Below are positions 47,892-58,830 of a stretch of 64,000 nucleotides of DNA, piece after piece. Location: the NCBI GenBank assembly GCA_025084515.1, contig JAJAGP010000086.1, positions 62,001-126,000 of the forward strand, given 5' to 3'. This stretch comes from Ancistrus triradiatus (lineage: Eukaryota > Chordata > Actinopteri > Siluriformes > Loricariidae). The notes beneath the pieces are model-generated. The model made no database searches. It was not told the origin of the DNA and saw nothing but the letters and a program-made list of their open reading frames with translations. The position numbers and the translations under genes were made by a program. How positions within the stretch are numbered: position 1 is the stretch's first letter; the number at the start of each line of letters is the position of its first letter.

Positions 47892-48012
47892 CTGCAACGA
47901 CAAACCAGCAACACCGACTTAGACAGCAAGCAGCACCACACAGAATGATAAACACATAAACCACTATCGGGTTAAGGTCAGGTAGGCAGCAACAGCATGA
48001 CCTGAATTCCGG

Positions 48013-48410
48013 CAGACAGACAAAAGTTTCTGGACAACCCAAAACATGAGTATTAGCATGGAGTTTCTCTCCCCTTTACTCTTCTGAGAATGTTTTCCAG
48101 TAGAATGTGGGGCATCACTTCGAGGTCAGGCACTGATGTTCCAGTTAAACTCTGTGGTGTCTGATGGAGTTAATTTCAAGGCTCAGTGCAATTCAGCCAA
48201 GTTCTCCCTCAAAGTTGGCCAACCTTTCCTTTATGGACTTTTAGGAGGGCAGGACTTGTTGGGGAGGTGGAAACCTATTCAAACGTTTTCAGTAGAACTC
48301 ATCTCTATGCTTGTACGCTTCATATTATGCAGTTAGCAGTGAGAGTGGCTGAAAATAACAAAAAATGCTAATTAGAAGGGGTGTCCGCAGACTTTTGGCT
48401 GTACAGTGTA
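48013..48410. mobile_element. non-autonomous DNA transposon remnant H
   Basis: Imperfect inverted ends: CAGACAAAAGTTTCTGGAC at the left, GTCCGCAGACTTTTGGCTG at the right. The interior (GGGGCATCACTTCGAGGTCA, GGCACTGATGTT) follows a common fish element. No coding capacity. It lies about 120 bases upstream of the last zmat4 acceptor. Confidence 0.7.
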
Positions 48411-48928
48411 GTTGTGCTTTGTATTATTAGAGGAATCTCAATTTGAAACTCAATCTCAAACCACCTCCACTCCGCTTGAAATTGTTTTTAGTTGACTTTT
48501 AATAATTCATTTTGTTTTTTTATTTTGAACTATTTGCATTTTTTTGTCACTTGACCTAATTGTTTGGTATTATTTTATTATTGTCTGTTTTATTTTTCCA
48601 ATTATTATTTCTTATTGTCCTTTGGTTTTACATTTTTAGGTTATTTTACTTCTATTATTAATTTTTTAGTGATTTTTATTTGTTTGATAGTTTTATAGCA
48701 TAGCGCTGAATTATCTTATTAATTTGCCTAATCAAAGCCAAAGTACTGTTCTTTGTTTTCTTCTCCTTTTTGCAATTTAAACACGCTCTTCTTCTACGGC
48801 TTTTGAGCTTCTCGAGCTACAGTTACTGACTCCGAAGTTCTGCCTGATTGTAACAGCAACGGCTTCATGATCACCTTCTGGTTCTTACCTTTCTAGCTCT
48901 GCTGTTATAGTAGTGCTGCCGGAGTCTC

Positions 48929-49165
48929 AACCACAATCCGGATCCACTTTCTGTAACAATCCAGTCTGTGTTTTACCCAAACACAATCCAGATCTGCTTT
49001 TTGTAAAATCCAGTCCATTTTTTACCTAACCACAATCCAGATCCGCTTTCTGTAAAAATCCGATCCGCGTTTTATCCAACCAATATTCAAATTTTAAAAA
49101 GTCAAGTCCAACAACAATCCAGATCCGCTTTTAAGAAAAGTCCTGTCCAGGTTTTAGCAGACCAC
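48929..49165. repeat. ~50-base minisatellite, four to five units
   Basis: The unit CCACAATCCAGATCCGCTTT…CTGTAAAAATCCAGTCC…TTTTACCCAA starts at 48931, 48981, 49030 and 49109, with a worn unit at 49080. Confidence 0.88.
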
Positions 49166-50499
49166 ATCAGTTGATATTGATAATACATCTAGACTAAGTT
49201 CCCTAACAATTACTCAGTGCAGATAAAATATATCTAAAATAACCACCTACATCTGTGCAGCAACAAGCAGATGGAGATGAACAATATTAATGGCATGCTA
49301 ATCTGTTTACATCATGGCTAGCAGCTGGAGGAACAGGGTGTGATTTACGTCTTACCTTACCAAGTTCTTTCCGAGCGCTCTTACAAAGACCCAGTAGGAG
49401 TTAAGCACTCGAGTAATAATTGGCCCAAGATCATTTTAAAACAAAAATCCCACTTTGCTGTTTTCCCGTCTGGAGAACTGAGAGGCTGTGCAGTGTCAAC
49501 ATGCTGATTAAAAAAAAACAAGAACATCAAAACCTGTGACAAATTACCAGAAGAAAAGCCATTTGTGCTCGGTGTTGAGTGACGTGTCGACAGATTGAGC
49601 TAAATTAAAGTGCTGGAGAGGGAAGCGGGTGAGGCAGTAATGGAGCAGGACTCGGTGGCATGAACACACTGGATGATAAATACACGGAGGAAAAAAAACC
49701 TGACAGAGTTGATGGAGTTTCTTCTGCCGCACTAAGAGTGTAATAAAACAAGTAAAAATTAAAAGTAAAATAACCTAAATATCCAAAACGTATAATATCC
49801 AAACTGGTCTCTGGTCTGTTACCAGGCACTCTTATTCTTTCATCGGTTATCATAAACAGTACAATTTATTCATTAAAGTTACAATTTCTAGCTCTTTGTT
49901 TTGAAAATGCTTTGTTCACTGGCTCCTCCACCTTTTGAAGAACAGTGTAACCATTTCTTTTTTAAATGCCTATATTTTGTCTCTGTCATTATTTGAAATT
50001 CTTGTCACTGTGATTTTTGTCACGACCACTTTTTGAAATATTCTCGTCTTCTACTCTTTGGGGGAATTTTGTCCTCGCCTCTTTTTGAAACGTCCTAGTT
50101 TTGCCTCTAACTTTATTCCCTCTACTCTTTGGGATGGGGAAACCTATTTTTTGACATGGTTTAGTTCATCAGTTTTTGTAATGCTTGAATTTTCCTCTTT
50201 TACTTTGTTGGGAAAACCTGTTCCCTCCACTTGAGGCAGGCTTTGCTTTGGACTGGAGCTTTCTTTACGGTTTACGATAGGGTTATTTAATGACTAGTGT
50301 GAAATCTGGCACTCTTCTTGAATAATCCGTGAACTTTGTGATTTTTGAAAAATGTCGTCTGTGAAAATAAGTCCATTTTCCTGTGAATTTAGCAGAGCCC
50401 TACCTATTACCATCAAACACTTTCTTACAAAAAAAACATAAGAAACGTTGAAAGCTCTCAATGCCAACAACCAAGCTGAAACGAGCACAGTCATTGCAT

Positions 50500-50553
50500 G
50501 GACCGGACTTCTACAAAAAGCGGATCTGGATTGTGGTTGGGTAAAACAGACAC
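50500..50553. repeat. single inverted unit of the 48929 minisatellite
   Basis: AAAAAGCGGATCTGGATTGT followed by GGTTGGGTAAAACAGAC is the reverse complement of the minisatellite unit. Confidence 0.85.
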
Positions 50554-50627
50554 ACAACTAAAAATAACCTTATAAAAAGCAAAGCTAAGCAAATAGCCTT
50601 AGTATAGTATAGCTCTGCTGCCATATA

Positions 50628-52127
50628 CAGTGGAGCAAAAAAGTATTTAGTCAGCCACTGATTGTGCAAGTTCTCCTACTTAGAGAGATGAGAGAGGTCT
50701 GTAATTTTCATCATAGGTACACTTCAACTATGAGAGACAAAATGAGAAAAAAAATCCAGGAAATCACATTGTAGGATTTTTAAAGAATTTAATTGTAAAT
50801 CATGGTGGAAAATAAGTATTTGGTCAATAACAAAAGTTCAGCTCAATACTCAATACTGGCCCATTCCTCCATGCAGATCTCCTCTAGAGCAGTGATGTTT
50901 TGGGGCATCTCCCTCCACAAATGTTGTATGGGGCTGAGGTCTGGAGACTGGCTAGGCCACTCCAGGACCTTGAAATGCTTTTTACGGAGCCACTCCTTCG
51001 TTGCCTGAGCGATGTGTTTGGGATCATTGCCATGCTGGAAGATCCAGCCACGTTCCATCTTCAATGCTCTTACTGATGGAAGGAGGTTTTGGCTTAAAAT
51101 CTCATCATACATGGCCCCATTCATTCTTCCCTTAACACGGATCAGTCGTCCTGTCTCCTCTGCAGAAAAACAGCCCCAAAGCATGATGTTTCCACCCTCA
51201 TGCTGCACAGTAGGTATGGCACAACTCAGCATTCTTCTTCCTCCAAACACGGCGAGTTGAGTTTTTACCAAAAAGTTCTATTTTGGTTTCATCTGACCAC
51301 ATGATATTCTCCCAATCCTCTTCTGGATCATCCATATGCTCTCTGGCAAACTTCAGACGGGCCTGGACATGTAACTGGGCTTAAGCAGGGGGGCACGCCT
51401 GGCAATGCAGGATCTGAGTCCCTCTCGGCGTAGTGTACTGATGGTAGCCTTTTGTTACTTTGGGTCCCCCAGCTCTCTGCAGGTCATTCATCAGGTCCCT
51501 CCGTTGTAGTTCTGGGAGTTTTGCTCACTGTTCTCATGATCATTTTGACCCCAGTGGGATGAGATCTTGCGTGGAGCCCCAGATCGAGGGAGATTAATAT
51601 CAATGGTCTTGTATATCTTCCCATTTTTCTTACAATTGCTGCTCCCACAGTTGATTTATTCACACCAACCTGCTTGCTCTATTGTAGATTCACTCTTCCC
51701 AGCCTGGTGCAGGTCTACACATTTCTTCTGGTGTCCTTCGACAGCTCTTTGGTCTTGGCCATGGTTGAGTTTGGAGTCTGACTGTTTGAGGCTGTGGACA
51801 GGTGTCTTTTATACAGATAACGAGGTCAAACAGGTGCCATTAATACAGGTAACGAGTGGAGAACAGAAGAGCTTCTTAAAGAAGAAGTTACAGGTCTGTG
51901 AGAGCCAGAAATCTTGCTTGTTTGTGGATGACCAAATACTTATTTTCCACCATAATTTACGATTAAATTCTTAAAAATCCTACAATGTGATTTCCTGGAT
52001 TTTTTTTTCTCATGTTGTCTCTCATAGTTGAAGTGTAGCTATGATGAAGATCACAGACCTCTCTCATCTTTCTAAGTAGGAGAACTTGCACAATCAGTGG
52101 CTGACTAAATACTTTTTTGCCCCACTG
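50628..52127 (-). mobile_element. Tc1-like element B, copy 5, full length but inactive
   Basis: Exactly 1,500 bases between TA pairs, with ~200-base inverted repeats (CAGTGGAGCAAAAAAGTATT at the left). The minus-strand frame at 51271-50843 covers the catalytic core. The second catalytic Asp is Gly (FQHGNDPKH) and the Glu 35 residues on is Gln (PIQHLW). The N-terminal part (51270-51770) is frame-shifted. It lies within the zmat4 intron, in the same orientation as the gene. Confidence 0.95.
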
Positions 52128-52168
52128 TAGATACCAAAAGTTTTAACACGGCGTTAAACCTCATGTAT

Positions 52169-52196
52169 AACTAACTAACAAACTAACTAACTAGCT
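52169..52196. repeat. (TAAC)n-like tract
   Basis: Short run of AACT/TAAC units. Confidence 0.8.
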
Positions 52197-53125
52197 GGTT
52201 GGTAAAACAGGATGAGTTGAGTGACATAACTGTAGTAACTGCTGATATGGACTAAAAATGGACCCAGAATTAAACCTTGCTGGACTCGAGCAGAAAGTTT
52301 GCAGGCTCAGGCGTAAATTCTTTCCATCGTAACCGATAAATAATCTGTGCTTCACACGTGAGCCAGTTCAAAGGCAGGACCGTATTGGCACAAGGATCGA
52401 GTTCATGAAAATTTCAGATTTTTCCCCACACCCTCATCACAGTCCCAAAACAAGCCTTTGAATATCCCTTTCCCCAAAGCAAACCTCTGACAGCGGGTGA
52501 TGGACCAGCGGCGGGATGAAAACAGCACGAGCAGAGTGCGGGCGTGAGATAATGGCAGGTGTAGGGTTATGTAAACAGGTTTGTGCTGCCGTTCAAAGCG
52601 GCACGGAGAAGCAACACGCAAAACAATCCAGGTACAAGGCAGTGCATCCAAAAGCTATGAATATTTTATCATATGGCGGACTTCAAAGTCTTCCTCATTC
52701 CCTCCTTCTCTTTCTCTTTCTTCCCATTGCACAGCGAGCGACTCCCTCAAGGAAGTGAAGAGACGCCGCAGAGCCGAGGACGGGAAAGAAAGAAAAAAGG
52801 AAAGAAAAAGTGGTACGAAGTCGTACGCTCGTTACGCGAAAGATGAGTCGCCTGGCAGCAGCTGCACAGCCCGACAGATTAGGGAGGCTTCTAGATTGGG
52901 AAAATGATTCACCACGTCATTACTAATTGATAATCTCGCACGGCGAGATGCTCTCATTAGAGGCGCGCTGACATTTATGGTTCTAGGACACAGCCTCGAG
53001 ATTTTAACCAACAGGATGTAAGGACAAAAACAGGGGCGAGAGAATTTCATTAGGGAGGACGTGATGTGACGAGTTATGGCTCGAGTCAGGTTGTGTATTA
53101 ATTAAAATATTTCCAAGGTCCATGC

Positions 53126-53128
<3 letters not shown>

Positions 53129-53175
<47 letters not shown>
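53129..53175. repeat. (TG)n microsatellite
   Basis: Uninterrupted TG run of about 46 bases. Confidence 0.97.
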
Positions 53176-53177
<2 letters not shown>

Positions 53178-53379
53178 TCAAGCTCAGAATTTGATCCAAA
53201 TAGATTCTGAAATTGCTGTTATCTATTATTCAGGCATGGATATTAAGCATTAAGGCCGTTACGTACCGATTTATTTATTTTATTTAATTTTTGTGTGATT
53301 TATTAGGATGACAGGAAGTTAATTCGAGCTTGCGTATAAGCTGTCTTCCTGGTATCTGATGGTATCGCCTGCGACCAGA

Positions 53380-54180
53380 ATTGGGTGCCAGAATCAAACA
53401 GGGTTGCCAGGTCCACTTATTCTAACCGATTTTGGGCTTGTTTTTCTATAAAGTCCCTTACAAATACTGGTCGTGGTGGGTTGCAGGTTTTTGGGGCTTG
53501 TTTCTAAAGTGTAGTCACGTATTATTATAGTCGTTCTTTCTGCTGATCCTCTCTCTCTCTCTCTCGCTGATATTCCTGCAGGTTTTTGTTCAACCTCTAA
53601 AGTTAAAAAGAAAATATGCATTATTATTATTAGTTTAACTGATCACATGATGACTCTCACACTGTAGTAGGTTGCCTGTTTTTATATTATGAACCAATTC
53701 GCTCGTTTCCCTAGACCCAGTTGCTTGGGACTGTGGTGCTGGACTATGGACCAGAAGGTTCAGGGTTCAAATCCCACCTCTGCCAAGCTGCCACTGTTGG
53801 GTCCCTGAGCAAGACCCTTAACCCACAATTGCTTGGATTGTAAGACTGAATCAGTTGGAAGTCGCTCTGGATAAGGGCGTCTGCTAAATGCTGTAAATGT
53901 AAATGTTTCTCTCGTGGGATCTGGCAACCCATGAATTAAACTGCTGCCAGACACTTTTGGGGAGACCCTGAAGTTTGTATATTTGCAAGAACTTCGGAAT
54001 TTGAATATTCTTTATCTTCTAGATTGGAGGAAATATGAAAGCGGAGGCATCACGTCCTTCTGTGAGATGACTGGCTGGTTGCAGAGTCGCATAAACCCGG
54101 AGCGTTCCCATTATCTGATTAGCCAAGTGCACGTAAGCGCACTCCGTGTCACCACAGTTTGTCATGTTGGAGACTGAGAT
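53380..54180 (-). repeat. repeat M, copy 5, interrupted by a SINE
   Basis: In reverse order: GGGTTGCCAGGTCCACTTAT, GCTTGTTTCTAAAGTGTAGT, CAACCTCTAAAGTTAAAAAG, [SINE], GGGATCTGGCAACCC and ACTTTTGGGGAGACCCTGAA. This is the reverse complement of copy 6. It includes a (CT)n tract at 53548-53565. Confidence 0.7.
53728..53905 (+). repeat. tRNA-derived SINE, copy 3, inside repeat M
   Basis: B-box GGTTCAAATCC, body AGCTGCCACTGTTGGGTCCC, tail GTCTGCTAAATGCTGTAAATG. M sequence GTTGCTTG stops at its left and TTTCTCTCGTGGGATCTGG resumes at its right. Confidence 0.93.
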
Positions 54181-54544
54181 AAAGCCACGGAGGGAGAAAA
54201 AGATTCAATTTAGGAGCCTTAAATCCTCTAATCCAAGGACCTTTCACCACTAATCTGAGGACCTTCATCAGTCCTTGCTGGCATAACATCAATACAGCCC
54301 AAGTCTAGTGAAGTCACCTTCAGTTTATAGTATTATTCATATCAATTAGAGCCGTGGAACCTACGCTGTTTTCTTTGGTGCATTAAAGCACTCCTGACTC
54401 AAGGCCATGTCAATGTCAGACGAGCCTGTTTTGTTGCCATAATTAACCAATTGATCTTAATTCAACCAGACACTCTTACACCCAGAGCGCTGAACTGTCC
54501 AGCAGGACAAATCTTCCTTGGGTGGTTGTTTTTTTTTTTCCCGC

Positions 54545-54627
54545 TCACGGCACAGCTGGCTCTAATGGTACGACTCTACGTGCAACTGTGCTCTCGAAAG
54601 GCACCTTAACTGGCCTGGGTGCCACCT
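54545..54627 (-). other. partial tandem copy of the zmat4 linker exon, possible alternative last exon
   Basis: Seen: the minus strand at 54660-54577 resembles 54930-54845, covering the acceptor and first ~50 bases of the finger-3 exon. The copy reads …gtttgcacag|AGGTGGCACCC, and its frame gives VAPRPVKVPFES, against VPPSPVKMPSES in the real exon. It then diverges and stops at TGA (54547-54545) after 26 codons, with no finger. Its entry phase matches the donors of both preceding exons, so it could be spliced. The gap to the donor at 54688 is only 61 bases. Inference: either a dead exon fragment or a short alternative terminal exon giving a protein without fingers 3-4 or without finger 4. No expression evidence can be seen here. 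Confidence 0.5.
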
Positions 54628-54688
54628 CTGTGCAAACTAAGACAGTGCCAGGAGTCAGTTGTGTTCCTTGCATCTCCTGCTCTGTTAC

Positions 54689-54898
54689 CTTTCATCTCGC
54701 CCATGTCCAACGTCTTGCCCAGCTGTTCCAGCAGGTCGGCGCGTGCTGCGTTCTTCTTGTGCTTCTTGCCGTCGTAGTGTTGCCGTGCCATGCCTGGGTT
54801 GTTGAACCACGCGTGGCACAGCTGGCAGTAACGGTCCGAATCCCCGTGCAACTGTGGCCAGCTTTCAGAAGGCATCTTTACAGGACTGGGCGGCACCT
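54689..54898 (-). CDS. zmat4: zmat4 internal exon, linker and zinc finger 3
   Basis: Seen: acceptor tactttcctcag, then 210 coding bases, then donor AAAG|gtaaca at 54688-54687. The protein begins with a Pro/Ser linker (VPPSPVKMPSES), then the finger RYCQLCHAWFNNPGMARQHY with GKKHKKN, then EQLGKTLDMGEMK. This is the spacing and wording of ZMAT4 finger 3 and the helix that follows it. Entry phase fits the exon at 61482 and exit phase 1 fits the exon at 47891, giving Gly at the junction. A tRNA-derived SINE begins about 37 bases upstream of the acceptor in transcript direction. A degraded copy of the linker end of this exon lies just downstream at 54545-54627. Identification is firm because both splice sites and the finger agree with the family. 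Confidence 0.95.
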
Positions 54899-54935
54899 CT
54901 GAGGAAAGTAAGCAATGAGTCAGTTTGCCATGTGT

Positions 54936-55132
54936 GGAACTGTGGTAGCCAAGCAGCTAAGGTACTGGACTACGGAGCAGAAGGTCAAGGGTTCAAATCC
55001 CACCTCTGCCAAGCTGCCACTGTTGGGTCCTTGAGCAAGGCCCTTAACCCAGGACTGCTTGGATTGTAAGATTGTATAACTCCTAAATCGCTCTGGATAA
55101 GAGCGTCTGCTAAATGCTGTGAAAAAAAAATG
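54936..55132 (+). repeat. tRNA-derived SINE, copy 4, next to a zmat4 acceptor
   Basis: CTGTGGTAGCCAAGCAGCTA (A-box region), GGTTCAAATCC, then GCGTCTGCTAAATGCTGTGA and an A-rich end. It is antisense to zmat4, about 37 bases upstream of the exon at 54898. Confidence 0.93.
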
Positions 55133-55666
55133 TATATGGGTTGCCACGTCTGTACGAACTGCGTTGGCTTCCAGTCAGATCTTAACTACCGTATGACACG
55201 TCTATGATCTGATCATCACCCAGGATACTGTACGTACACATCGCATGCTCGTTGTTTGCCGATCTGAACACTTTTCTAAAGTCTGCTTCCAAACCGTGTC
55301 CCCCTTCTTAATAAACAAGGAGCAAAAGTCGATGAGTGCAGCAATTAGTTGGACTCCACATGTCGTGATGGATCCTGCAGCCCGGCTTTGCCACCTGCAG
55401 CAGCACCACAGGCCTGAAAATAATGAGCTCTTGTTTAATCCATCACACACGTAGATCTGGTAAGCATGGAGGCCTGAGTCGAGCATGTTTTTTTCTTTTA
55501 TTATTTAGTGAATGCTTTGGACTTTGGTACTCACTGATTCGAGACGCTCATTATCCTGAGGGAATAGTTCTTTGTTTTAAGATCCTGTGTTTCTTGCCGC
55601 CGTCTCCTTACTCTTATCTATTGTAGCAATATTAATCTGAGGTAGCGTTGCAGAACTTTGAGATAA

Positions 55667-55840
55667 CATTTACATTTATGTCATTTATCCAGAGCGACTT
55701 ACAACTGATACAATCCAAGCAATTGTAGGTTAAGGGTCTTGCTCAAGGACCCAACAGTAGCAGGTTGGCAGAGGTGGGATTTGAACCCAAGACCTTCTGG
55801 TCCAGAGTCCAGTACCTTAACCGCTAGGTCACAGTCCCAT
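55667..55840 (-). repeat. tRNA-derived SINE, copy 5, with target duplication
   Basis: Same family, reversed (GGATTTGAACCC is the B-box complement). Flanked by GAGATAA at 55660-55666 and 55841-55847, a 7-base target-site duplication typical of LINE-driven insertion. Confidence 0.95.
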
Positions 55841-56275
55841 GAGATAAGAACTCATTACTGCGAGACAGCTGCTAGATACTTATGTTTGAGATCTCATTAT
55901 TTTATACTCGTTTTTGTTTATTTTACATCACATCGGCATCAACTGCAATTCATGACAGACTAAGGTTACATCGATACGACATGCTCATACTGCGCCAATT
56001 TAGAGACACCACTTAACCTAACGCATGTCTTTGGAGTACCCAGCGTAAAGCCACGTGGACACAGGGAGAACATACAAACTCCACATAGGCTGGGATCTCT
56101 GGAGCCGTGAGGCAACTGTGAAAACCACTGTGTTCGCCCTTGTTGAGATACGATCTTATACAATGCAATCTGGGTAATTCTGAGATATTACACTTTGTAT
56201 ATTATGTTATAAATTTGTAATATTTATTATCTTATTTATTACATACAGTATTTTTATAGTCTCCCATTTAATTCT

Positions 56276-56456
56276 TACATATAACCGGTTTGGTCCTTTT
56301 TTCAGACTTGGTCCTTTCCAAGATTTCTTCCTTCCACTGGTTAGGGAGTTTTTCCTTGCCACTGTCGCCCAGGCTTTCTCAGTTATGGCCGAGATATTGA
56401 TAAAGCCACTTTGAGACAATGCCCTGGCTATGGAAAAAATAAATCTGACTTGATTT
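56276..56456 (+). mobile_element. LINE 3' end related to the 7893-11480 element
   Basis: CCTTGCCACTGTCGCCCAGG, AGCCACTTTGAGACAATGCC and AATAAATCTGACTTGATTTG follow the same 3' UTR but are more diverged and shorter than 23655-23962. Confidence 0.85.
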
Positions 56457-57824
56457 GTCACGTTAAACGTGCCGCCCCTTTTGAGAATCAGCATACAATA
56501 TTATTCTTTATTTTCAGCTATCTGATAAGCTGTCCTAATATCTCAGTAATCTGAGACAGCCTCTCCGAGACCTCGTTTTGAAACAATCATGACTTGTTTT
56601 TGAAGCGCCTCCCTAACGGATCGTATCAGGCATTCCGGGGTGACGGACCATGAGATCATTATTGCTGCTTAATTATCTTCTCGTTTCTCTGTAGTGCAGA
56701 TGTTTGCTGATCTTGCATTTTGTGCTCAGATAACTCGGATAACCCGAGGAAGAAGGAGTGATGAATGCAGAACATCAAGTCTCAAATGACCCTGCTGCAA
56801 TCAGCATTAGCATCCTAATTAGAACCAGTCTAACAGTTACCATATGTTAACCATTAAGGGCCGATGGGTTCCAATGGAAATCCTAATCGTGAATGACTTG
56901 ATGTTTGTTCCCGTTCCCGTTCCAGGGCCACCGAGAAGCGCCAAACGCCACCAGGAGCCTCCGGAGCGAGCATTTTGGTGCTGATCTGAATGTTAATTCG
57001 TCAGCACGTAGGCACTCCCTCGGCTGATTGCAGAAATACTTTAATTTATCAGCATGTGCGCGGAATCTGGGACATGGCGCTCGACAGCAGGCCTGCAGAA
57101 ATATCCTTCCATCCCGCTGAGATAATCGCAGCTCACCAAGCGGTCCCGATTTTCCTTCCAAAACTCTGCTGTTTTCTTCTACATTGTTTTCCTCAGGAAC
57201 TAACCAACGAATTCTAAAACTGAATTAATCCAAACGTCACAACGGGGAGCGTAACCTGCCCCCCCCACCCGGAGTGGGACTGGGAAATAAAAGCTGGCTC
57301 TCCTTTCCATCTCGTGCAGAGGTGCTCGCTTTATCACTGAGGAGCTTCACAGAGATAAGACCGCATCGACGTACGAATTTAATTAGTCTCGCCTGAGAAG
57401 ATCTGGATTGTGTTATTTGGGGGAAATTAATGCACGCTAACGCGGAGATCATTTGTTTACTTTGGAGGACTTACAGGGACTGACTGTGAAACAGAGAATA
57501 CAAACAATCCACTAATCCACCAAGGCCGAGCAAAGATACAGTGCAGATTCTGAAGGGTTCCGCTCAAGTAATCAACGTCCCACTTTCAGAACCACGAACG
57601 TTCTAGTACCGAATAACAATTACACCACAGTTCGTTTCGACCCTGCAAGGTGACTGGCTAAGAGATGTTCTCTTCAAGTACTACTCCACCGCATACACAC
57701 GTAACCATAGCGACAACCAACCATAAAGAAAATAAAAGACTGCCGAAAAAAATTATATATTTATAAAATCTGTCATCTGTTTGGATCCACGCTGTAAAGA
57801 CAGAGAAATGAAGAACGTCAGTAG

Positions 57825-58320
57825 AGTAAATCAAAGGTCCTGGACTCTTAATGGATTCAGAGTCGGACTGTGAATCACCAAAAATTGAATCAGCTTCTAC
57901 CAGTTTTATTTTAAGGATCAGTCGGAAATGTTACGGGACAGTTATACAGCATCAGCAGCTCCGTCTGTTCTTTCTTAAAGATGCCGTTTGCTGGTCTTAA
58001 ACTCTGCTGGTCTTTCATTAAACACCATCCATCTGCTCGGAGCTTCATTAATGGACCTGTCAAGTCCAGCTCTCATTAACCTGACTGTTCTGCTGATGAT
58101 CTAGAACTCCAACTTTAACATTGCTGACTGATAAGAAGTTTTTAATCACTAATCAAGGAATGAAAATTATAATGAGATCCTAGACTTGGGTTATAACGGT
58201 GGGATCTCACTCTGATTTTCTTCTGTTTTTAGAATAGCGTATCTTAGGAACAGTCCGAGTTATAAATCAGACCAATTTTATTTCTATTTAATCAATGAAA
58301 GCTGATCAATCGATATATTT
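57825..58320 (+). repeat. repeat Y1, inverted partner of 61897-62441
   Basis: Shared with the reverse complement of Y2, in order: GTAAATCAAAGGTC, CTCTTAATGGA, CTTCATTAAACACCATCCA-like wording (TTTCATTAAACACCATCC), TGCTGATGATCTAGAACTC, ATCTTAGGAACAG and AAAGCTGATCAAT. No open frame or terminal repeats seen. Family unknown. Confidence 0.85.
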
Positions 58321-58449
58321 CTGTTTATTGTCTGTATAATAAACAGTTATTGGGAAATTCTGTTCCTCGACTGTAAGGAAGAAGCCCATAGTCTGATGAT
58401 GTTTTGGAATTGTGATCCTCGGAATTTGGGAGGAAACCGGAGTACCGGG

Positions 58450-58625
58450 GACTGTGGTGGCTTAGCAGTTAGGGTACTAGACTATGAACCAGAGGGTCCA
58501 GGGTTCAAATCTCACCTCTGCCTAGCTGCCACTGTTGGGTCCTTGAGAAAGCCCTTTAACCCACAATTGCTTGGATTGTAAGACTGTACCAATTGTAAGT
58601 CGCCCTGGATACATGTAAATGTAAG
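58450..58625 (+). repeat. tRNA-derived SINE, copy 6
   Basis: GTTAGGGTACTAGACTATGA, GGTTCAAATCTC and TGCCACTGTTGGGTCC. The GTCTGCTAAATGC tail motif is deleted. Confidence 0.9.
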
Positions 58626-58643
58626 TTATGGCTAGCTAGGATT

Positions 58644-58830
58644 GGGACCGTGGTAGCCTAGTGGGTAAGGTACTGGACTATGGACCAGAAGGTTCAGGGT
58701 TCAAATCCCATCTCTGCCAAGCTGCCACTGTCCTTGAGCAAGGCCCTTAACCCACAATTGCTTGGATTGTAAGACTGTACCAATTGTAAGTCGCTCTGGA
58801 TAAGGGTGTCTGCTAAATGCTGTAAATGTA
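58644..58830 (+). repeat. tRNA-derived SINE, copy 7
   Basis: Same orientation as copy 6 and 18 bases after it. It has an A-box-like TGGTAGCCTAGTGGGTAAGG, the B-box GGTTCAAATCC and the tail GTCTGCTAAATGCTGTAAATG. Confidence 0.93.

Larger units (their letters stand above)
47892..54688 (-). other. zmat4 phase-1 intron between fingers 3 and 4
   Basis: A 6.8-kb intron. Contents: transposon remnant H (48013-48410), a minisatellite (48929-49165) with one inverted unit at 50500, a near full-length Tc1 'B' (50628-52127), a (GT)n tract (53129-53175) and repeat M5 with a SINE in it (53380-54180). 48420-48925 is T-rich and 49170-50495 is AT-rich with loose internal repetition around 50000-50230 (recurring CTCTTTTTGAAA-like phrases). 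52200-53100 and 54190-54540 show no gene; 52,880-53,050 is unique-looking. Confidence 0.75.

Noticed and set aside
47558..47941. Minus-strand frame of 127 codons over the last zmat4 exon
   Set aside because: A different frame from the zinc finger; the finger frame with matching splice phase is the supported one.
48929..49165. CRISPR-like repeat array
   Set aside because: Units are contiguous without unique spacers and the genome is eukaryotic; it is a minisatellite.
54522..54902. Plus-strand frame of 126 codons
   Set aside because: Antisense shadow of the zmat4 finger-3 exon and its partial copy.
58644..58720. Possible tRNA gene because of A- and B-box sequences
   Set aside because: The boxes belong to a SINE; no cloverleaf acceptor stem is completed and the SINE tail follows.
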